A stretch of DNA of 64,000 nucleotides from Chryseobacterium contaminans (GCF_001684955.1 NZ_MAYF01000323.1:1-64000), one strand, 5' to 3'. Counted from the stretch's first letter, positions 52,864 through 62,071 are shown. Translations and numbers: made by a program. Notes: a model not told the origin generated them from the letters alone.

Positions 52864-52921
52864 GTACTCTTTTTTATGTTTATTGTTACATTCACCTTTC
52901 GGTTTATGTATGTATTGTATA

Positions 52922-53560
52922 TTAAAATCTATAACTTAAAGCGAATCCTGTTTTTGGGGTATCAAATCCATACTGATCCTGGATCAGTGATGGCTTAAAG
53001 GTCAAATCAGGATCATGGCGACTTTCATAAAGATGTGCATCCACTACTGCGTCTACAATATTCAATATATAGATCAGCCCTGTAATGGCTATGGCATAAT
53101 CTCTTTGCCTTTTTGCCCTATCCTGAGCATTTCCTAATGCTTTTTTATCTAACCACGGACGTGCATCTACAAATTCATTAGGTGTACCGTTTAATTTTGC
53201 AATATAGTATTCGCGATATTTCTTATATTGATTATCATTCCATATGGCAATCCCTACTCCGGCTCCGACTGCTCCCCAAACGATTGGAATTTTCCAGTAT
53301 TTTTTATTGTAGAACTGTCCTAAACCAGGCAATACTGCTGAATATAAACCGGCCCTGGTTGGATTCAGTTTTACTGTAACCTTTGTTGGGCCATTAGCTT
53401 TTTCAAGATCTTCAATGATTTTGGCTTCTGTTTTGGTTGGTTTTACCGCAGGAAGTTCCTCTTTCGGAGGGGTCTGTATCCGAACTGTATCGATAGGTGC
53501 AACTTGTGAATAAGCCCATGCAGTAATACACAAGAAAAATGCGAAAAATATTTTCTTCAT
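52922..53560 (-). CDS. DUF5683 domain-containing membrane protein
   Basis: The 212-aa product has a signal peptide ending AWAYSQ. The DUF5683 pattern is NPTRAGLYSAVLPGLGQFYNKKYWKIPIVWGAVG at ~65-100, with a second hydrophobic segment (YAIAITGLIYILNIVDAVVDAHL). It is probably an envelope protein. It is located between parB and dapB as in other flavobacteria. The function is unknown. Confidence 0.88.
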   Translation of the reverse strand: MKKIFFAFFLCITAWAYSQVAPIDTVRIQTPPKEELPAVKPTKTEAKIIEDLEKANGPTKVTVKLNPTRAGLYSAVLPGLGQFYNKKYWKIPIVWGAVGAGVGIAIWNDNQYKKYREYYIAKLNGTPNEFVDARPWLDKKALGNAQDRAKRQRDYAIAITGLIYILNIVDAVVDAHLYESRHDPDLTFKPSLIQDQYGFDTPKTGFALSYRF

Positions 53561-54451
53561 TTATTTAATATGGGATAAAATATATTCCAGCTCTTCTTCA
53601 TTCTTGAAGTCCAAAACAATTTTACCTTTTTTACCATTTCCAGAAGCTTTGATTTCTACTTTTACATCCAGGATGTCAGCGATAGTCTTCTGGGCTCTTT
53701 TATAGTTATTGGAAAGCTCTGCTTTTGCTTTTTTAGCTGCTGCAGACTTTGGATTTTTTAATGCTGCCGCAGCCTGTTCAGCCTGACGTACATTTAATTT
53801 CTCTTTAATGATGAGATCGAATAAAACCTGTTGGTCTTCTTCACTTTCAACACTGATTATGGCTCTACCGTGTCCTGCAGAAATCTCACCGCTTCTGATG
53901 GCATTCTGAATATCCGGATTCAGTCTTAACAGCCTTATTGAATTGGTAATGGTACTTCTGTCCTTTCCTATTCTCTGGCTCAGGTTTTCCTGAGTAAGAC
54001 CAATTTCTTCCAAAAGTCTGTGATAAGTAAGGGCAATTTCGATAGCATCAAGATCTTCTCTCTGGATATTTTCTACAAGAGCCATTTCAAGAAGCTCCTG
54101 ATCATTTACCAAACGAATATACGCCGGAACCGTTGTTAAACCTGCAATTTTACTTGCTCTGTAACGTCTTTCCCCGGATATGATCTCGAATTTTTCACCA
54201 TCTTTTCTTAAGGTAATCGGTTGAATGATCCCTAAGTTTTTAATAGACTGTGCTAATTCTTCTAATGCTTTTTCATCAAAATAAGTTCTCGGCTGCGTTG
54301 GGTTCGGATATATATCTTCAAGCGCAACTTCCACAATATTTCCCACAAACTTATCTGCTCCCTCATCTGTAGCGGAATTGACAGTTGCTTTGGATTCTGC
54401 ACTTAAAATGGCGCCCAAGCCGCGTCCCATAGCTCTTTTTTTGTCCTTCAT
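53561..54451 (-). CDS. parB: Chromosome-partitioning protein ParB
   Basis: The 296-aa DNA-binding CTPase has the N-terminal ParB domain (PTQPRTYFDEKALEELAQSIKNLGIIQPI, ISGERRYRASK) and the central HTH (LTQENLSQRIGKDRSTITNSIRLL). It binds parS and recruits SMC. Its start lies 69 nt after the parA stop codon. No perfect parS (TGTTTCACGTGAAACA) is visible in the window. Confidence 0.96.
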   Translation of the reverse strand: MKDKKRAMGRGLGAILSAESKATVNSATDEGADKFVGNIVEVALEDIYPNPTQPRTYFDEKALEELAQSIKNLGIIQPITLRKDGEKFEIISGERRYRASKIAGLTTVPAYIRLVNDQELLEMALVENIQREDLDAIEIALTYHRLLEEIGLTQENLSQRIGKDRSTITNSIRLLRLNPDIQNAIRSGEISAGHGRAIISVESEEDQQVLFDLIIKEKLNVRQAEQAAAALKNPKSAAAKKAKAELSNNYKRAQKTIADILDVKVEIKASGNGKKGKIVLDFKNEEELEYILSHIK

Positions 54452-54520
54452 AGATATAATTGATAAATGATGTTTGTTAAGTGATGGCTAGCATTCACTC
54501 AGTGGCCATTTATTATTAAT

Positions 54521-55294
54521 TTAATTCTTTACTAAGTTTTCGTTCTTTAAAAGAACTTCTTCAGCTAACTGAATGTACTGAACTGCTCCTTTACTTTCTG
54601 CATCATAGTTCAGGATACTTTCTCCGAAGCTTGGCGCTTCACTCAATCTTACATTTCTGCTGATGATGGTTTCAAAAACCATTTCAGGGAAATGAAGATT
54701 TACTTCTTCCACTACCTGATTAGATAGTCTTAATCTGCTGTCATACATGGTAAGAAGAAGACCTTCTATCCCAAGATCTTTATTATGGATCTTCTGAACA
54801 TTTTTAACGGTATTCAAAAGTTTTCCAAGTCCTTCTAATGCAAAATACTCACACTGGATCGGAATAATCACAGAGTCTGCAGCCGTAAGGGCATTTACGG
54901 TAATTAAACCTAAACTCGGTGCACAATCGATGATGATATAGTCATAATCATCCCTTACACTGACCAAAGCTTTTTTCAGCATATATTCACGATCTTCTTT
55001 GTCTACCAATTCGATCTCTGCCGCTACCAGGTCAATATGTGATGGAATGATATCCAGGTTCGGCGTTGCCGTTCTTTTGATACAAGCTCTTGTATCTGCA
55101 CTATGTTCCAGTAGATTATATGTGGAATACTGAACATCTTCTACTCCCAAACCAGATGTAGCATTGGCCTGAGGGTCAGCGTCAATGATCAATATTTTTT
55201 TTTCCAATACTCCTAATGCTGCTGCCAAGTTTACGGCAGTGGTAGTTTTTCCTACCCCACCTTTTTGATTAGCAATACCTATGATTTTTGCCAT
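54521..55294 (-). CDS. parA: Chromosome-partitioning ATPase ParA/Soj
   Basis: The 257-aa Walker-type ATPase has a deviant Walker A motif KGGVGKTTTAVN, LIIDADPQANAT and VIIPIQCEYFALEG. It drives ParB-parS segregation. ATG 55294 (MAKIIGIANQKGG) is chosen over a TTG 7 codons upstream. Confidence 0.97.
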   Translation of the reverse strand: MAKIIGIANQKGGVGKTTTAVNLAAALGVLEKKILIIDADPQANATSGLGVEDVQYSTYNLLEHSADTRACIKRTATPNLDIIPSHIDLVAAEIELVDKEDREYMLKKALVSVRDDYDYIIIDCAPSLGLITVNALTAADSVIIPIQCEYFALEGLGKLLNTVKNVQKIHNKDLGIEGLLLTMYDSRLRLSNQVVEEVNLHFPEMVFETIISRNVRLSEAPSFGESILNYDAESKGAVQYIQLAEEVLLKNENLVKN

Positions 55295-55396
55295 TATTAG
55301 AACTTTAAGTTTCAAAAATACACTTTTTTCTTTGCTCCCGATAGATGGGGAAAATCAAAATTGAGTTAAAATATTGTTAATAAGCAATTTAACTAT

Positions 55397-55434
55397 AAAA
55401 AAAATTATCCACAAAAAAAAATCTTTGTGGATAA
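55397..55434 (-). terminator. tonB terminator that contains two perfect DnaA-box sequences
   Basis: TTATCCACA (55405-55413) and its complement TGTGGATAA (55426-55434) face each other and form an 11-bp stem including flanking AA/TT. A run of eight T follows on the minus strand. So it can act as a terminator for the tonB gene and also carries two DnaA-box consensus sites next to parA. Confidence 0.75.
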
Positions 55435-55457
55435 CTATTAAAAATTGATTTTTGATA

Positions 55458-56306
55458 TTAATTATCAAACTTCATGGAGATTGGAAACTTGAAGTAACTT
55501 CTTACAAATTCACCTTTTTTATTTTTGGCAGGAATCCAGGTTCCTTTGCTTGAAATTGCCTTCACTGTTCTGATAGCCTCATTGTTAAAATCGGCGTTGG
55601 TTCCGTTAGCTTTTACCCCTGAAATTGTTCCATCCATTTCTACAATGAATGTAACCATAGTTTTTACGACATCTTCTGATTCAACTCCTGAACCATCGAA
55701 GTTGTTCATTACTTTATTTCTGAAAGAATCTATTCCGCCTTTAAAATTGGCTTCTACACCAAGCTCTCCTGCTTCTGCAATTTTATTCTTATCAACAGGT
55801 TCCTGAATTGTTGGTGGTGGCGTATTGATTACGGGTCCAGAACTTACAGGCAGCGTTGTTGGAACATGGGTATTAGGTTCTACCACATTTCCTTTAAAAT
55901 GATCTTTAAAACCTGCAACAGCATCATCCGGAACGGGATCTTTTTTTACATTATCCTGAGCATTCCTTGATGGTGTTGGAACTGTGCTGTCAAATGTCTT
56001 TGTATCTGGAGCAGTTGCTGGTTTTACAGGAGTAATTGTCACAGGTGGGTTATTAACAGGTTCATCAGGGATCACCATTGGAGGTGGAAGTTCCCATCCC
56101 TTTTCTACGACATCCGGAGTTTTAAAAGCAGAAATTACAGCTGGTGTAATGGAAACTGCTGCCATTAGGCTTACTCCTATAAAAAGTGCTTTGGTTAGTA
56201 TTCTATCTGATTCGTTTCTTAATACATAGGCACCGTATTCTTTATTGCGGTGCTCAAAAAGAACTTCGTTGAAACGAAATTCCTGGTTTTGATTCTGGTG
56301 TTTCAT
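55458..56306 (-). CDS. TonB-family energy transducer
   Basis: ATG 56306 (282 aa) is preferred over a GTG one codon upstream. One N-terminal membrane helix (~35-60; ALFIGVSLMAAVSITPAVISAF), a Pro-rich spacer (ELPPPMVIPDEPVNNPP), and a TonB C-terminal domain at ~190-282 (GSGVESEDVVKTMVTFIVEMDGTISGVKANG...). It transmits the ion-motive force to TonB-dependent receptors. It has an EFRFNEVLFEHRNKEYGAYVLR N-terminus characteristic of Bacteroidota TonB proteins. Confidence 0.93.
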   Translation of the reverse strand: MKHQNQNQEFRFNEVLFEHRNKEYGAYVLRNESDRILTKALFIGVSLMAAVSITPAVISAFKTPDVVEKGWELPPPMVIPDEPVNNPPVTITPVKPATAPDTKTFDSTVPTPSRNAQDNVKKDPVPDDAVAGFKDHFKGNVVEPNTHVPTTLPVSSGPVINTPPPTIQEPVDKNKIAEAGELGVEANFKGGIDSFRNKVMNNFDGSGVESEDVVKTMVTFIVEMDGTISGVKANGTNADFNNEAIRTVKAISSKGTWIPAKNKKGEFVRSYFKFPISMKFDN

Positions 56307-56502
56307 CACTATTACTATTTAAACTGTTAAAAAATGTGATTATTAATTTTATTAGTTCTTATCGATAAGCAATGTTTCAATATCAAAAGTTCTGCCATAA
56401 TTTTACCAAAACAACATAATATTATAAAATTTTATGAAAATGTTTAAATTTTAACATTTCAAATATTAAAAATATACACTTAAAACCCACCAAAGTATTG
56501 AA

Positions 56503-56793
56503 TTATGTAAAAATCATCAACAGCATTATCAATGGTATTAATAGTCCCAATACATTAATCACAATGAGAATCACTGAACTGACCTTTACATCCTTATAAC
56601 TTTTGCCAGCAAAATAAATAGCAGCCATACTCAATAACAAGCTACAAACAATAAATAGTATCAGCAGAAAATTACTGTGAATATTTATGGGTAGCCCTAA
56701 GTAAACAAACAATAAAACAGCATAGGCAATGGTAAAATATAAGCTGATTATAATATTGCTCATACTATCCTGAGGTAATTTATTGTTTTCCAT
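56503..56793 (-). CDS. Small three-helix membrane protein
   Basis: The 96-aa product has three predicted helices (~12-32, ~40-62, ~72-94). No family is recognised. Gaps of about 195 nt and 135 nt on either side contain no other gene. Confidence 0.55.
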   Translation of the reverse strand: MENNKLPQDSMSNIIISLYFTIAYAVLLFVYLGLPINIHSNFLLILFIVCSLLLSMAAIYFAGKSYKDVKVSSVILIVINVLGLLIPLIMLLMIFT

Positions 56794-56872
56794 TTGATTA
56801 TATATAAGATTTAAATATAAGAATTTTCAATAAGCCCATATCAAAGTTTAAAACCTTGATATGGATAACAAA

Positions 56873-56904
56873 CAAAAAAAAGAGACTATCAAATGATAGC
56901 CTCT
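56873..56904 (-). terminator. purA terminator
   Basis: A stem of AGAGACTATC (56881-56890) pairs with GATAGCCTCT (56895-56904) with one mismatch and an AAAT loop; T run on the minus strand. Confidence 0.8.
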
Positions 56905-56928
56905 CTGTTCTTATATAGTTTAAGAATA

Positions 56929-58215
56929 TTAGAATAATTCTTTTCTGATGATGTTCTGACTTCTTTCAGGACCTACAGAAACCAGATATACATTGATTCC
57001 TAAATATTTTTCGATAAACTCAATGTACTTCTGAGCGTTATCCGGAAGTTCATCATAGCTTCTAGCTTTTGTAATATCTTCCTCCCAACCTGGTAAATCC
57101 TGGTAGATTGGTTCATAATCATACAGCTTTGTAGTTGAAGAAGTGAAATAATCAATGATCTTTCCGTCTTCTGTTTTGTAATGAGTAACGATTTTCAGAT
57201 TTTCAATTCCTGTAAGAACGTCAAGTTTTGTAATTACAAGGTTATTGATTCCGTTGATCATACAAGCGTGCTTTAAAGAAACAAGGTCTAACCAACCTGT
57301 TCTTCTTGGCCTTCCTGTTGTCGCTCCGAATTCACCACCGATTTGTCTGATCTTCTCACCTAACTCGTTGTCTAACTCAGAAGGGAAAGGGCCGTTTCCT
57401 ACTCTTGTACAGTATGCTTTTGCAACCCCGATAAGGTTCTGAAGTGAAGTTGGTGGTACTCCTGCTCCTGTACAAACTCCTCCTGTAGACGGAGAAGATG
57501 AAGTAACGTATGGATAAGTACCGAAGTCGATGTCAAGCATTAAGGCCTGCGCTCCTTCAAACAACACGTTCTTTCCTTCGTGAATAGCTTCATTCAGTTC
57601 AAGTTCCGTATCCACGATTCTATCCTGAAGCTGTTTTCCGATCTCTAAGAATTCATTGTAGATTTCTTCAACATCTAAAGCTGGTTTTCCGTAATATTTT
57701 TCAAAAAGAGAATTCTTAACTTTTAAGTTCTTCTCAATTTTTTCTCTTAAAATCTCAGGGTTTAATAGGTCAACCATTCTGATTCCGACTCTTGCGATCT
57801 TATCTTCATAGCAAGGTCCGATTCCTTTTTTGGTTGTTCCGATCTGAGTTCCTCCGTGCTCCTCTTCACGGTAAGTATCCAAAAGGATGTGGTAAGGCAT
57901 GATCACATGCGCTCTTCTGCTGATAAAAATATGGTCTGTTTTCAAGCCTTTGCTTTCAATCTGACCAACTTCTTTAATAAAAGATTTAGGGTTTACCACT
58001 ACTCCGTTTGCAATGATACATTTCCCTTTGCATTGAAGAACTCCTGAAGGAAGAAGGTGTAGAACGAATTTTTCATCACCAACATATACTGTATGACCTG
58101 CGTTGTCTCCACCCTGGAAGCGTACTACATAGTCCGATTTTGCTGATAAAACATCCGTGATTTTTCCTTTGCCTTCATCTCCGTACTGAAGACCTACAAC
58201 TACATAAGTTGACAT
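56929..58215 (-). CDS. purA: Adenylosuccinate synthetase
   Basis: The 428-aa cytoplasmic enzyme makes adenylosuccinate from IMP, Asp and GTP. The N-terminal QYGDEGKGK loop, GGDNAGHT, GTTKKGIGPCY, QALMLDIDFGTYPYVTSSS and TGRPRRTGWLD are the family hallmarks. Length is normal. A consensus promoter lies at 58242-58273. Confidence 0.98.
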   Translation of the reverse strand: MSTYVVVGLQYGDEGKGKITDVLSAKSDYVVRFQGGDNAGHTVYVGDEKFVLHLLPSGVLQCKGKCIIANGVVVNPKSFIKEVGQIESKGLKTDHIFISRRAHVIMPYHILLDTYREEEHGGTQIGTTKKGIGPCYEDKIARVGIRMVDLLNPEILREKIEKNLKVKNSLFEKYYGKPALDVEEIYNEFLEIGKQLQDRIVDTELELNEAIHEGKNVLFEGAQALMLDIDFGTYPYVTSSSPSTGGVCTGAGVPPTSLQNLIGVAKAYCTRVGNGPFPSELDNELGEKIRQIGGEFGATTGRPRRTGWLDLVSLKHACMINGINNLVITKLDVLTGIENLKIVTHYKTEDGKIIDYFTSSTTKLYDYEPIYQDLPGWEEDITKARSYDELPDNAQKYIEFIEKYLGINVYLVSVGPERSQNIIRKELF

Positions 58216-58241
58216 ATTTTACATTTGTTTTTAGATTCATG

Positions 58242-58273
58242 CAAAATTACTTTTAAAAAAAATGACAGCCAAA
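58242..58273 (-). promoter_or_regulatory. purA promoter
   Basis: On the minus strand TTTG (58273-58270), a 20-nt spacer, TAATTTTG (58249-58242). A leader of about 20 nt follows. No purine riboswitch fits in this short leader. Confidence 0.75.
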
Positions 58274-58398
58274 TTATAGGGGAATTTATTTTTGGATTGG
58301 GTGAAAATCATAAGAATAAAACATTGTTTCGGAAGATAAGTTTTGCTTTTATGTTTATTCCAAATAACCTATATTTACTATAACATAAACTTACAAAG

Positions 58399-58983
58399 AT
58401 GAAATTTAAAATACTGTTTTTATTTCTCATAATTCCCATATTTTGTTTAAAAGCCCAAAATAAAGTGGAAGACTATTTAGGCATATCAGGTCCTATCAAC
58501 TTAGGACAAAAAGTTTATAATCTGGCCTGGAGTTCACATCCCAATGATATGTACTTTAAACAAGAATATATAGAGTCTAAGGAAAACATTAATAAGTACA
58601 ACAGTATGGTCCTGATTGATTTTGTAAAAGGGGATTTTAATCTTAAGGAAGTTATTGACCGTAAAATAGCTGAACTTGAAGCAATGAAAAAAATCAATCC
58701 GGTTGTTAATTACCAAATTCTTGAAAATAATGGGGAATACATTTTAGACTTCCTTATTAGTGAAAATTCAAAAGATGGAAAAGAAATCTTAATTGCAGAA
58801 AGAAATGTGTACCGCTACAAGCTCATTACCAATAGTACAAACAATGGACTTTTACTTTTTGCAATAAGCCAGAGGGGATATAAAGAAAATATCGATCAAT
58901 TTTTCAAAGCCCTGAAAACTAATACTGCTAAACTGATTGAAACTGTAAGAACCTATAAACTTCCTGACATCAAAATAAAATAG
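58399..58983 (+). CDS. Exported protein of unknown function
   Basis: The 194-aa product has a signal peptide ending FCLKAQ. The mature part is mixed alpha/beta (KVYNLAWSSHPNDMYFKQEYI, VNYQILENNGEYILDFLISEN). No family motif is recognised. It starts 21 nt before a hydrolase gene on the same strand, so they are probably co-transcribed. Confidence 0.65.
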   Translation: MKFKILFLFLIIPIFCLKAQNKVEDYLGISGPINLGQKVYNLAWSSHPNDMYFKQEYIESKENINKYNSMVLIDFVKGDFNLKEVIDRKIAELEAMKKINPVVNYQILENNGEYILDFLISENSKDGKEILIAERNVYRYKLITNSTNNGLLLFAISQRGYKENIDQFFKALKTNTAKLIETVRTYKLPDIKIK

Positions 58984-59003
58984 CATAACATTTAAACGAT
59001 CCT

Positions 59004-59936
59004 ATGACTACTTCTCAAAAATCTTTATACATTTCCTCTAAATTTAACAACAACTCAAAGCTATTCTACACTTTATTTGCCCCACAAACAGCAAAAGCCA
59101 CTCTTCTCATCGTTCACGGCATGCAGGAACACAGTGGAAGATATGCAGAAATAGCAGAATATTTTGCCAATCATGGAATTGCTGTTATAACCTATGACCA
59201 TTTAGGACATGGGAAGTCTGTAAAAAATAAAAACGATATTGGGTTCTTCCAGCTTGATAAACCGGATGAGAGATTGATTGCTGATGCTGAAATGATGGCA
59301 GATCATCTTGCAGCGCAATATCCGGATGTTCCGCATTTTATTTTGGGGCATTCAATGGGATCATTTATTACCCGCTGCCTTCTTCAAAAAGCAAGTAAAA
59401 AATTTGCAGGAGCTATTATCACCGGAACTGGCGGACCTTTACCGGGAATTGATGTATTAAGAGGTTACTTATCATTAGCTAATATGATCGCACCTCATCA
59501 TCGTACTTTTCTAAATTCTGTTTTTACTAAGGTTAACAATAAGAAATTTAAAAAGGATAAAGACTTTGGGGATACAAGTTGGCTCAGCGTTAATCCTAAG
59601 AATAGAAGAGCTTTTGAACAGGATGAGCTGTGCGGAATTCCTTTCACTCATAATGCCTTTTATACTTTGTTTACGGTTTATAAAAGAGCAACTTCAAGGA
59701 ATTGGGCCGTTTCTATTCCGCCAACATTTCCTTTTCTGTTTGTAAACGGGCAGAATGATCCGATTGGTGATTTCAGTAAAGGGGTTACACTTACCATCAA
59801 TAATTTAAAAAGTGATGGATTTCAGAATGTGGATGCAAAAATCTATCCGGAAATGCGCCATGAGATTTTAAATGAGGAGATAAGGGGGCAGGTTCTTAGT
59901 GAGATTTATGATTGGATGTTGAAATATTGTAAATGA
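59004..59936 (+). CDS. Alpha/beta hydrolase, monoacylglycerol-lipase-like (S33/Hydrolase_4)
   Basis: The 310-aa product has no signal peptide. The nucleophile motif is GHSMGS (Ser118), with LIVHGMQEHSGRY near 35-47 (oxyanion HG) and the late GQNDPIGD (acid) and MRHEILNE (His). This pattern marks monoacylglycerol lipase/lysophospholipase-type enzymes. It probably cleaves acylglycerol or lysolipid esters in the cytoplasm. Confidence 0.88.
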   Translation: MTTSQKSLYISSKFNNNSKLFYTLFAPQTAKATLLIVHGMQEHSGRYAEIAEYFANHGIAVITYDHLGHGKSVKNKNDIGFFQLDKPDERLIADAEMMADHLAAQYPDVPHFILGHSMGSFITRCLLQKASKKFAGAIITGTGGPLPGIDVLRGYLSLANMIAPHHRTFLNSVFTKVNNKKFKKDKDFGDTSWLSVNPKNRRAFEQDELCGIPFTHNAFYTLFTVYKRATSRNWAVSIPPTFPFLFVNGQNDPIGDFSKGVTLTINNLKSDGFQNVDAKIYPEMRHEILNEEIRGQVLSEIYDWMLKYCK

Positions 59937-59939
59937 ACT

Positions 59940-60122
59940 CTCGCAGATTTTGCTGACTAAGCAGATTTTTATGGATACTTTTTCTTTCACATTATCTGTA
60001 CTTTTCTATGTTGAGATTCTTCATTACGCGTTGCTTCATTCAGGAATGACAGAAGCTAATTGAGCAGATAAATATCCAAACAGGACTGTTCAATATATTA
60101 GAGATTGCTTTGCTCGCAATGA
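59940..60122. repeat. Dispersed flavobacterial-type intergenic repeat remnants
   Basis: A 'TCGCAGATTTTGCTGAC' word (59940-59970) is followed by text of the 'GAGATTCTTCATTACGC...ATTCAGGAATGACAG' kind and 'GAGATTGCTTTGCTCGCAATGAC' (~60100-60123). I know such words as common noncoding repeats in this group. No ORF is supported in the 233-nt gap before the WYL regulator. Confidence 0.5.
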
Positions 60123-60169
60123 CCTATTCAATAATTTTATATTTTTGGAACTCATGTTTTAAAATAATA

Positions 60170-60850
60170 ATGAACAGAATTGACCGACTGATTTCCGTGC
60201 TTACCACCTTACAATCTAAAAAGTTTGTAACGGCTGATTATATTGCTGATAAATATGAGATCAGTATCAGAACGGTTTACAGAGATATTAAAGCATTAGG
60301 AGAAATTGGGGTTCCCATTGATTATGAACCTCAGAAAGGATATACAGTTTTGCAGGGATTTTTTCTTCCTCCTGTTCTTTTGACCTCAGATGAAGCCAAT
60401 GCCCTTATCATGATTGCTAAGCTTTCGGAACGTTATACGGATAGAACCGCACAAAAGAATGTTTCTAATGCAATAGACAAAATAAAATCTGTTCTGAGAT
60501 ATTCCGAAAAAGAAAAAGCTGATCTCTTACAGAAAAAAATTGGCATCTATGTTTCTCCCGAAACTAATCATAGTAAAGATTACCTTACCATCATACAAAA
60601 TGCTATTGTTGATAAGCAGATTTTAAAAATAAGTTATCTCAACAATTCCAATGAAGCCAGCGAAAGGGAAATTGAACCTATCGGGATGAGCTTTTATACC
60701 AACCAGTGGCATCTGATTGCCTGGTGCTGGAAAAGAAATGAGTACCGGGATTTTAAGGTTTTACAAATTCAGGATTTGAGGAATACGGGCTTATCATTCA
60801 AAAAAGAGGTGCATTTTACCCTTGAAGAGTATATTAATTCTTTGACATAG
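60170..60850 (+). CDS. YafY-type transcriptional regulator (HTH_11 + WYL)
   Basis: Start ATG 60170 (226 aa) is preferred because MNRIDRLISVL begins the HTH; an ATG 20 codons upstream lies in repeat-like DNA. The N-terminal HTH_11 (YIADKYEISIRTVYRDIKALGEIGVPI) is followed by a WYL domain (KISYLNNSNEASEREIEPIGMSFYTNQWHLIAWC). WYL domains bind ligands or nucleic acid. It is upstream of the zinc-ribbon/HEAT pair (198 nt), which it may regulate. Confidence 0.87.
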   Translation: MNRIDRLISVLTTLQSKKFVTADYIADKYEISIRTVYRDIKALGEIGVPIDYEPQKGYTVLQGFFLPPVLLTSDEANALIMIAKLSERYTDRTAQKNVSNAIDKIKSVLRYSEKEKADLLQKKIGIYVSPETNHSKDYLTIIQNAIVDKQILKISYLNNSNEASEREIEPIGMSFYTNQWHLIAWCWKRNEYRDFKVLQIQDLRNTGLSFKKEVHFTLEEYINSLT

Positions 60851-61021
60851 AAGGAGGGAAACAGGAAGAAGGATACTGGAAGCTTCCATTAGACAGATAA
60901 CTTCTGGAGATCCTTTTAGTTACTAGATTTTTTATTTCTCTATCCTTAATCTTCCCTCTCACAGCTTCCTAACTTTTAAATAAAAAAAACAGACTGACAT
61001 AAGGTTGACAGTTGCCCCATT

Positions 61022-61029
61022 TACCTTTG
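61022..61029 (+). promoter_or_regulatory. -7-like element of the zinc-ribbon gene
   Basis: TACCTTTG fits TAnnTTTG, 18 nt before the ATG. The best upstream TTG is only 14 nt away, so the -33 element is weak. Confidence 0.35.
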
Positions 61030-61047
61030 TCCAAAATATAATACAAT

Positions 61048-61311
61048 ATGGACAAAGTATACAAAAATTGCCAGAGCTGCGGAATGCCTCTGAAAAAATC
61101 GCCTAACGGCGGTGGAACCAATACTGACGGCTCTATCAGTACAATGTATTGTGGCTATTGCTATGAAAAAGGACAGTTTAAACAGCCAGATATCACAGCA
61201 AAAGATATGCAGGAGTTTGTAAAAGGTAAAATGAAAGATATGGGCTTTCCAGGATTTCTGGCCGGTTTATTTTCAAAAGGAATTCCTAAATTAGAACGCT
61301 GGAAAAATTAA
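61048..61311 (+). CDS. Putative zinc-ribbon domain protein
   Basis: The 87-aa product starts MDKVYKNCQSCGMPL and has CQSC and CGYC knuckles with GTNTDGSIS between, characteristic of the putative zinc-ribbon family (PF12674). It is cytoplasmic. The role is unknown. A HEAT-repeat gene starts 10 nt downstream, so the two form an operon. Confidence 0.87.
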   Translation: MDKVYKNCQSCGMPLKKSPNGGGTNTDGSISTMYCGYCYEKGQFKQPDITAKDMQEFVKGKMKDMGFPGFLAGLFSKGIPKLERWKN

Positions 61312-61321
61312 AATCAACACC

Positions 61322-61840
61322 ATGACTATAGAAGAACTTTTTAAAGACAAGGCTACCAAAGCAAAGGAAAAAACAGAGATCATCAGCCAATGGATCATTG
61401 ATACTTCCCTACCAACAGACGAACTGATCGCCTTTGCTGAAAAAGCAAAAGATCCGATAAAAGGAACCTGCATAGAAGCTATCGAATATGCAACCAAGCA
61501 AAATCCTAATCTGGCAGACGAAACGGTGTTCACATTCGTTACCAATACCCTTACAGAGAAGGCTCCCAGAATAAAATGGGAAAGTGCCAAAGTGATTGGT
61601 AATACCGCTCAGCTATTTCCGGAAAATCTGGAGCTGGCCATCACTAACCTGATCGCAAACACGGAACACGAAGGAACCGTTGTTCGTTGGAGTGCTGCTT
61701 TTGCATTGGGAGAAATTCTGAAACTGAAAACACCACATAATAACACTCTTCTTCCTGCGCTTGAAAATATCAGTGAGAAAGAAGAAAAGAACAGCATCAA
61801 GAAGATTTACCTGGATGCAATTAAAAAAACAAAGAAATAG
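61322..61840 (+). CDS. HEAT-repeat-like protein
   Basis: The 172-aa all-helical product has repeat units such as APRIKWESAKVIGNTAQLFPENLELAITNLIANT and GTVVRWSAAFALGEIL, with the Asp/Arg-free HEAT pattern. It is likely a small scaffold protein. It follows the zinc-ribbon gene in a two-gene operon, ending at a terminator. Confidence 0.8.
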   Translation: MTIEELFKDKATKAKEKTEIISQWIIDTSLPTDELIAFAEKAKDPIKGTCIEAIEYATKQNPNLADETVFTFVTNTLTEKAPRIKWESAKVIGNTAQLFPENLELAITNLIANTEHEGTVVRWSAAFALGEILKLKTPHNNTLLPALENISEKEEKNSIKKIYLDAIKKTKK

Positions 61841-61861
61841 CCTTTGAATATATAAGCATAG

Positions 61862-61896
61862 CAAATCCTGAAAGTAATTTTCAGGATTTGTTTTTT
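61862..61896 (+). terminator. Terminator of the zinc-ribbon/HEAT operon
   Basis: CAAATCCTGAAA (61862-61873) pairs with TTTCAGGATTTG (61879-61890), then a T run. Confidence 0.9.
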
Positions 61897-61902
61897 AGGT
61901 TT

Positions 61903-61953
61903 GGGCTAAAGCCCATGGAATTTCATTATCTATTTCAAAGCGGGCTAAAGCCC
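61903..61953. repeat. Two copies of palindrome GGGCTAAAGCCC
   Basis: Identical 12-bp sequences at 61903-61914 and 61942-61953. Each is an inverted repeat (GGGCT-AA-AGCCC), with flanks that resemble each other (CCCATGGAATTT, CCCACTCCTATTGAATTT). Similar short palindromes are known to me as REP-like intergenic elements of flavobacteria. Confidence 0.6.
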
Positions 61954-61991
61954 ACTCCTATTGAATTTCTAAATCCAAATCCAATATTATC

Positions 61992-62067
61992 TCCCGCAGA
62001 TTTTACAGATCAAGCAGATAAAAAATCATACTTAAGCATCTGTGAAATCCGCGTAATCTGCGGGAAA
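61992..62067. repeat. Imperfect inverted repeat of CGCAGATT type
   Basis: CCCGCAGATTTTACAGATC at the left end is mirrored by the complement of ATCCGCGTAATCTGCGGG at the right. It spans the region between two convergent genes. Confidence 0.6.
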
Positions 62068-62071
62068 TAAA

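Noticed and set aside
53561-55458. parS site near parAB
   Set aside because: No perfect or near-perfect TGTTTCACGTGAAACA was seen by eye in this stretch, so I do not call one.
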